Assembly (NCBI GenBank): GCA_023101725.1
Contig: JALJCO010009114.1
Location: 310,001 to 374,000, forward strand
Direction: 5' to 3'
Origin: Atherinomorus stipes
Lineage: Eukaryota; Chordata; Actinopteri; Atheriniformes; Atherinidae
DNA length: 64,000 bases
How positions within the stretch are numbered: position 1 is the first letter of the stretch; every line of letters starts with the position of its first letter. Below are positions 60,909 through 64,000 of this stretch, in pieces. The notes below the pieces were generated by a model. It did not search any database and had not been told where the DNA came from. It saw only the letters and a program-made list of their open reading frames with translations. Position numbers and translations under genes: made by a program.

Positions 60909-61927
60909 GCCGCGTCTCAAACCGCGCACTTCAAACATGCTTCGAGTGTGTAGTGCGTTCATGCTGTCATTTAAAGGGACTTGAGGCAAGATTAAGAAAT
61001 GAAACTCGCGACTGGCACTTCAGGTAACTGCAGCCACGAGCCAAGCCGTCACGGGAGCGTGCACAAACTGAAGCTACAATGTTGTTTACTAACCTTTTTC
61101 TTCGTAGTTCCACTTTTAAGTATCTTTCAGTTGATCTGGATCGTTTGCTGACGGCAGAAGAATCCATAACTATCGCTTACAGTGTTTGAATTTACTGCGA
61201 CCGTCTTCTTCCTGTATCAAAACTGCAGATGTAACGTCATTTGACATCACGTCCGCAGGGCAGCGCGGGAAATTTGGACACCAAATTGCAGCACATTTTG
61301 CAGCACACAGCCTGTTTAAGGCAACGGAGAGAAACATGGGTGGAAACGTTCTTTTTGGTATTTAGTGCTTTATCATCCATTAGCATTAAAAAAATGGACG
61401 TGCATGTTTGTTTTTTTCCTAATTCCTGCCTCTCGTCCCTTTGAGCAAAAATTTCAGTGCACTGAAAGTACCAGGATGTTGCCCTGATGACGGCCAAAAA
61501 CGAAGTCCAAAACGAAGCGCACTACTCGCACTAAACAGATGCCATCTTGTTGATGTAGAGGAAGAGGCAGGACATTTGAACTACTTTCAGAGCTGAATAA
61601 CGGCGGTGAACGAAGCGGTGGCGACCCCTGCTGCATCGGAGGCGGTATTGTGCTGATTTAAGTAATGTTCATGAAATAATTTAGACATAATTACTAATGT
61701 ATACTGTGGCATGCTACCAAGCTGTTCACTCCCTGATGACAGTTATGTGTTTGAGGCCGCGGTTATACCGGCTCAGTAGAGTTAGCTCATGTTAGCTGGC
61801 AATGTTAGTCCGTCACTTCCTGTGCAGTCAGCGCAGTGCTCTGTTTGGGTCAGCATTTAGCGACAACAGTGTGCACTACACACTGAATTCCAGTGCTCAT
61901 GGGCAAGTGTGCGGTTTGAGACGTGGC
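60909..61927. mobile_element. TIR element with GCCGCGTCTCAAACC ends
   Basis: The ends GCCGCGTCTCAAACCGCG and the complement of the right end, GCCACGTCTCAAACCGCA, match at 21 of 23 positions over the full end. Flanks cttgg and tttgg may be an imperfect 5-bp duplication. The interior holds a TTAA element (60975-61440). No coding capacity is recognised. Confidence 0.7.
60975..61440. mobile_element. TTAA-flanked element, family I (nested)
   Basis: The left flank is TTAA (60971-60974) and the right flank TTGA (61441-61444). The ends AGGGACTTGAGGCAAGATTA and the complement of the right side, AGGGACGAGAGGCAGGAATT, match at most positions. No gene is present. Confidence 0.6.
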
Positions 61928-62854
61928 TTTGGAGTCTGGTAAGCCAGAGGTCCATAGACGAAAGCCGGAAGCTGCTCTGTGTGTGCTTGGTTGACCGTTT
62001 CATTTCCATTTTAAGGTTCTAAAAGTAAAATAAAATAAGAACTCTATTAATATATTTTTCAAACTAAAAGTCCCCTATAAAACAAAGTCCAAAAAGATCG
62101 ACCTTTCATTTTAATTTGGTTTTTTTTTACAACACTAATGTCCTACATGCAGATTTATTGTATTTCAGGGTGTTTTTTTTTTTTTTTTTCCTTACTCAAA
62201 TATGTCTTGTGTTATTCCCCCAAACACAGCATAATTTCAACAAAACACAAAGCCATAACCATAAATATGATGTATGAAGAAAGTTTCCTTGGAAGAGTTT
62301 TGCCGCAAAACAATAAAAAGACCATTTTTCATACTCAACACAAAAACTCTCCTAAACGTCTGCAAGTGCCAACCCAAAAATTTATCAACTTCAATTAGCA
62401 AAGCAATAAGAACAAATGCTTTCAGCCCTTGGCTTGCCTCAGTGTATCTGATCCACTTGTGGGTGTGACCCTTTTCAACACCAGTTCAGAGTATCACAGA
62501 TAATTACCCATCAGTTCATCCAGGGAAATACACGAGAAGTAAAAAGAAAAACAAACCCACAAATGTTTATTCTTATGACATAAAAAAAAACCCTCCAAAC
62601 TCAACTCAAACATCAAAGCATCAAAGGAAATTTTGATGAAAGATGTGGAGGATGTTTCTTTGGAAAATATTGTTGCTCCTCAAAGCTCATGAGAGCAGCA
62701 TGTTTTCAATGACCTGAGAAACTATACGAAAACAATCCAATGACAAATATTCTGAACGATTATAAGGAAATTAGACCCCAACCGATATATTAAAGATGAT
62801 TTCAATATTTGGCAGAAAAAAAAATTTAGAACCATCTGATTGGCTGATTTGCAA
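61928..62854. other. Non-coding DNA
   Basis: No gene is recognised. A T run lies at about 62172-62189. A hAT-like end relic (agaccccaaccgatata) lies at 62773-62789. Confidence 0.45.
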
Positions 62855-62882
62855 AAAAAAAAAAAAAAAAAAAAAAAATTAT

Positions 62883-62913
<31 letters not shown>

Positions 62914-63001
62914 TATACATACATACACACACACACACATATATACATACATACATACACACACACATATATATACATATATATATACAATATATATATA
63001 C

Positions 63002-63088
<87 letters not shown>
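62855..63088. repeat. Poly-A, (CATA)n, (CA)n and (TA)n microsatellite
   Basis: An A run of about 24 is followed by (catacata)n, (ca)n and a long (ta)n tract. Frames through it are Tyr/Ile/His repeats and are not genes. The (ta)n part can form cruciforms and is prone to assembly and replication slippage. Confidence 0.98.
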
Positions 63089-63093
<5 letters not shown>

Positions 63094-63104
63094 TCTTATA
63101 AATT

Positions 63105-63437
63105 AGGGGTGCATACTTGTATTCATATCAAACCAAACCGTACAGGTGTGTATCGTAGGCACCATGTATTGAATATGGAACAATACAGAGTTTTAAATTA
63201 TCTCACAAACTTGCGTTCTGATGATGAGCTCTGTGTTGAAAACTCATTGGATCTGTGCTCATATCTGCAATCTGGAACTACTTTGGTTTCCATGTTGAGT
63301 AGATTCCGATGGTAAGCCGTTGTGGGCAAAAGGACATTGGGTTAAAAAAGGCATATTTTTTTGTATTGAAAAAATATCGAACCGTGATACTTAAGTAGAA
63401 CCGAACCAAATAATTTTCTTTGTATTGTTGCACCCCT
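63105..63437. mobile_element. hAT-like relic between AT tracts
   Basis: The ends AGGGGTGCA and TGCACCCCT are inverted, and the inner motifs aaaccaaaccg and aaccgaacc are also symmetrical (63130 and 63402). No 8-bp duplication is visible. It lies between two (TA)n tracts. Confidence 0.55.
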
Positions 63438-63438
63438 C

Positions 63439-63441
<3 letters not shown>

Positions 63442-63489
<48 letters not shown>
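63442..63489. repeat. (TA)n microsatellite
   Basis: About 48 bases of nearly pure TA follow gtgtgtatat. With the tract at 62985-63088 it brackets the hAT-like relic. Confidence 0.97.
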
Positions 63490-63491
<2 letters not shown>

Positions 63492-64000
63492 TCAAATGTT
63501 GTGACACCTCCCGTCCACTGCCTCCGCTCTGATCTGCTGCGCTCCAGTCCATCTCTGCAAAAATTCCCACATATTGACTCCGCATGAGTCCGCCAGCCCC
63601 CTCTCTGTTCAGCCACAAAGCAAGCAAAAGAGCATGCGCAAGATTTCCAAGTTCAAGTGGAGAAATAGATCAATAGTATAGATAAACAGAGGCAACAACA
63701 AACTTTTCACTCACTGCGACTTTGAAGATAAACGTACAACGTGGCTTGAACGACGCAATGTTTCATTTAGTTATGGGTGAGTAAATCATCCACAACCAAT
63801 TATACACATCAAACCACTATTTCTGTGGCAGATGTAAAAAAAAAACTTTTATGTCTTGGATGTTTACATTCATTGAGCTTTGCAACTTCCTCCAAATGGA
63901 GGCCGACGGACCGGAGCGGACCAGAAAATGGAAGTGGTCTGTATTTTTGGCAGAAGCCGACGGACCCGAGCAGACGTGCCAGAGCAGAGCGGAGCACCGG
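63490..64000. other. Non-coding DNA, possible TIR element cut by the window end
   Basis: Near the left, tccgctctgatctgctgcgctcc (63523-63545) is similar to the complement of the last bases of the window (gagcagagcggagcaccgg). Two near-copies of gccgacggacc(c/g)gagc lie at 63902 and 63957. This looks like an element whose end may lie near or beyond the window edge. Confidence 0.3.

Noticed and set aside
62722..63106. Several frames rich in Tyr, Ile, His and Thr
   Set aside because: They are translations of (TA)n and (CATA)n repeats.
1..64000. CRISPR array, prophage, operon or bacterial gene cluster
   Set aside because: There are no regularly spaced repeats, no long adjacent frames and no ribosome-binding sites; the repeats and relics are those of a vertebrate genome.

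Overview
The window looks like non-coding DNA from a ray-finned (teleost) fish genome. It is AT-rich, packed with decayed and nested transposable elements, and holds fish-type remnants: an L1 ORF2 C-terminus, an L2-like LINE tail, Tc1-like ends and a Tc1 helix-turn-helix relic, hAT MITEs and a THAP-coding DNA transposon. I recognise no intact host gene, no tRNA or rRNA gene, no CRISPR array and no bacterial operon. It most likely lies in an intergenic region or a large intron. Almost every open frame is short and chance-like, or is the translation of a transposon arm.

Layout. 1.7-3.5 kb is copy 1 of a hAT-like element (about 0.92 kb without its insert), carrying a TTAA foldback element; an L1 ORF2 relic follows to 4.45 kb. 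7.5-8.7 kb holds one TTAA-flanked element inside another. 10.6-11.5 kb is a second foldback copy. 13.9-14.5 kb is a hAT relic. 18.2-20.6 kb is a CACTA-like element that took up a TA-flanked THAP element and a tRNA-like SINE piece. 23.6-24.7 kb is a TIR element carrying a 46-bp minimal hAT. 26.8-34.3 kb is a run of MITEs and TIR elements, one with an exon-like segment. 34.9-36.9 kb is another TTAA element. 38.9-43.7 kb is one antisense LINE-like tail split by two TTAA elements (one with a third inside) and expanded internally into a tandem array. 45.0-46.8 kb is a third foldback copy split by a hAT. 47.0 kb is a Tc1 transposase relic. 48.1-50.4 kb is copy 2 of the hAT-like element, inverted relative to copy 1, with a perfect 8-bp target duplication and three insertions. 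51.4 and 57.6 kb are Tc1 ends, 54.4-54.9 kb an L2-like tail, 60.9-61.9 kb nested TIR elements, and 62.9-63.5 kb long dinucleotide repeats around a hAT relic.

Main results. Eleven TTAA-flanked elements from about nine families sit in 64 kb, several nested. The two hAT-like copies, read against each other, give reciprocal empty sites for two independent TTAA insertions. They also share a short open frame (starting MEEVEL) whose differences fall mostly at third codon positions. A 46-bp perfect hairpin with a perfect 8-bp duplication looks like a hAT element reduced to its two ends. The THAP element contains an inverted and a direct duplication of its own gene.

All calls come from reading the sequence. 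Family names rest on ends, target-site duplications and remembered protein motifs, and no database search was run.
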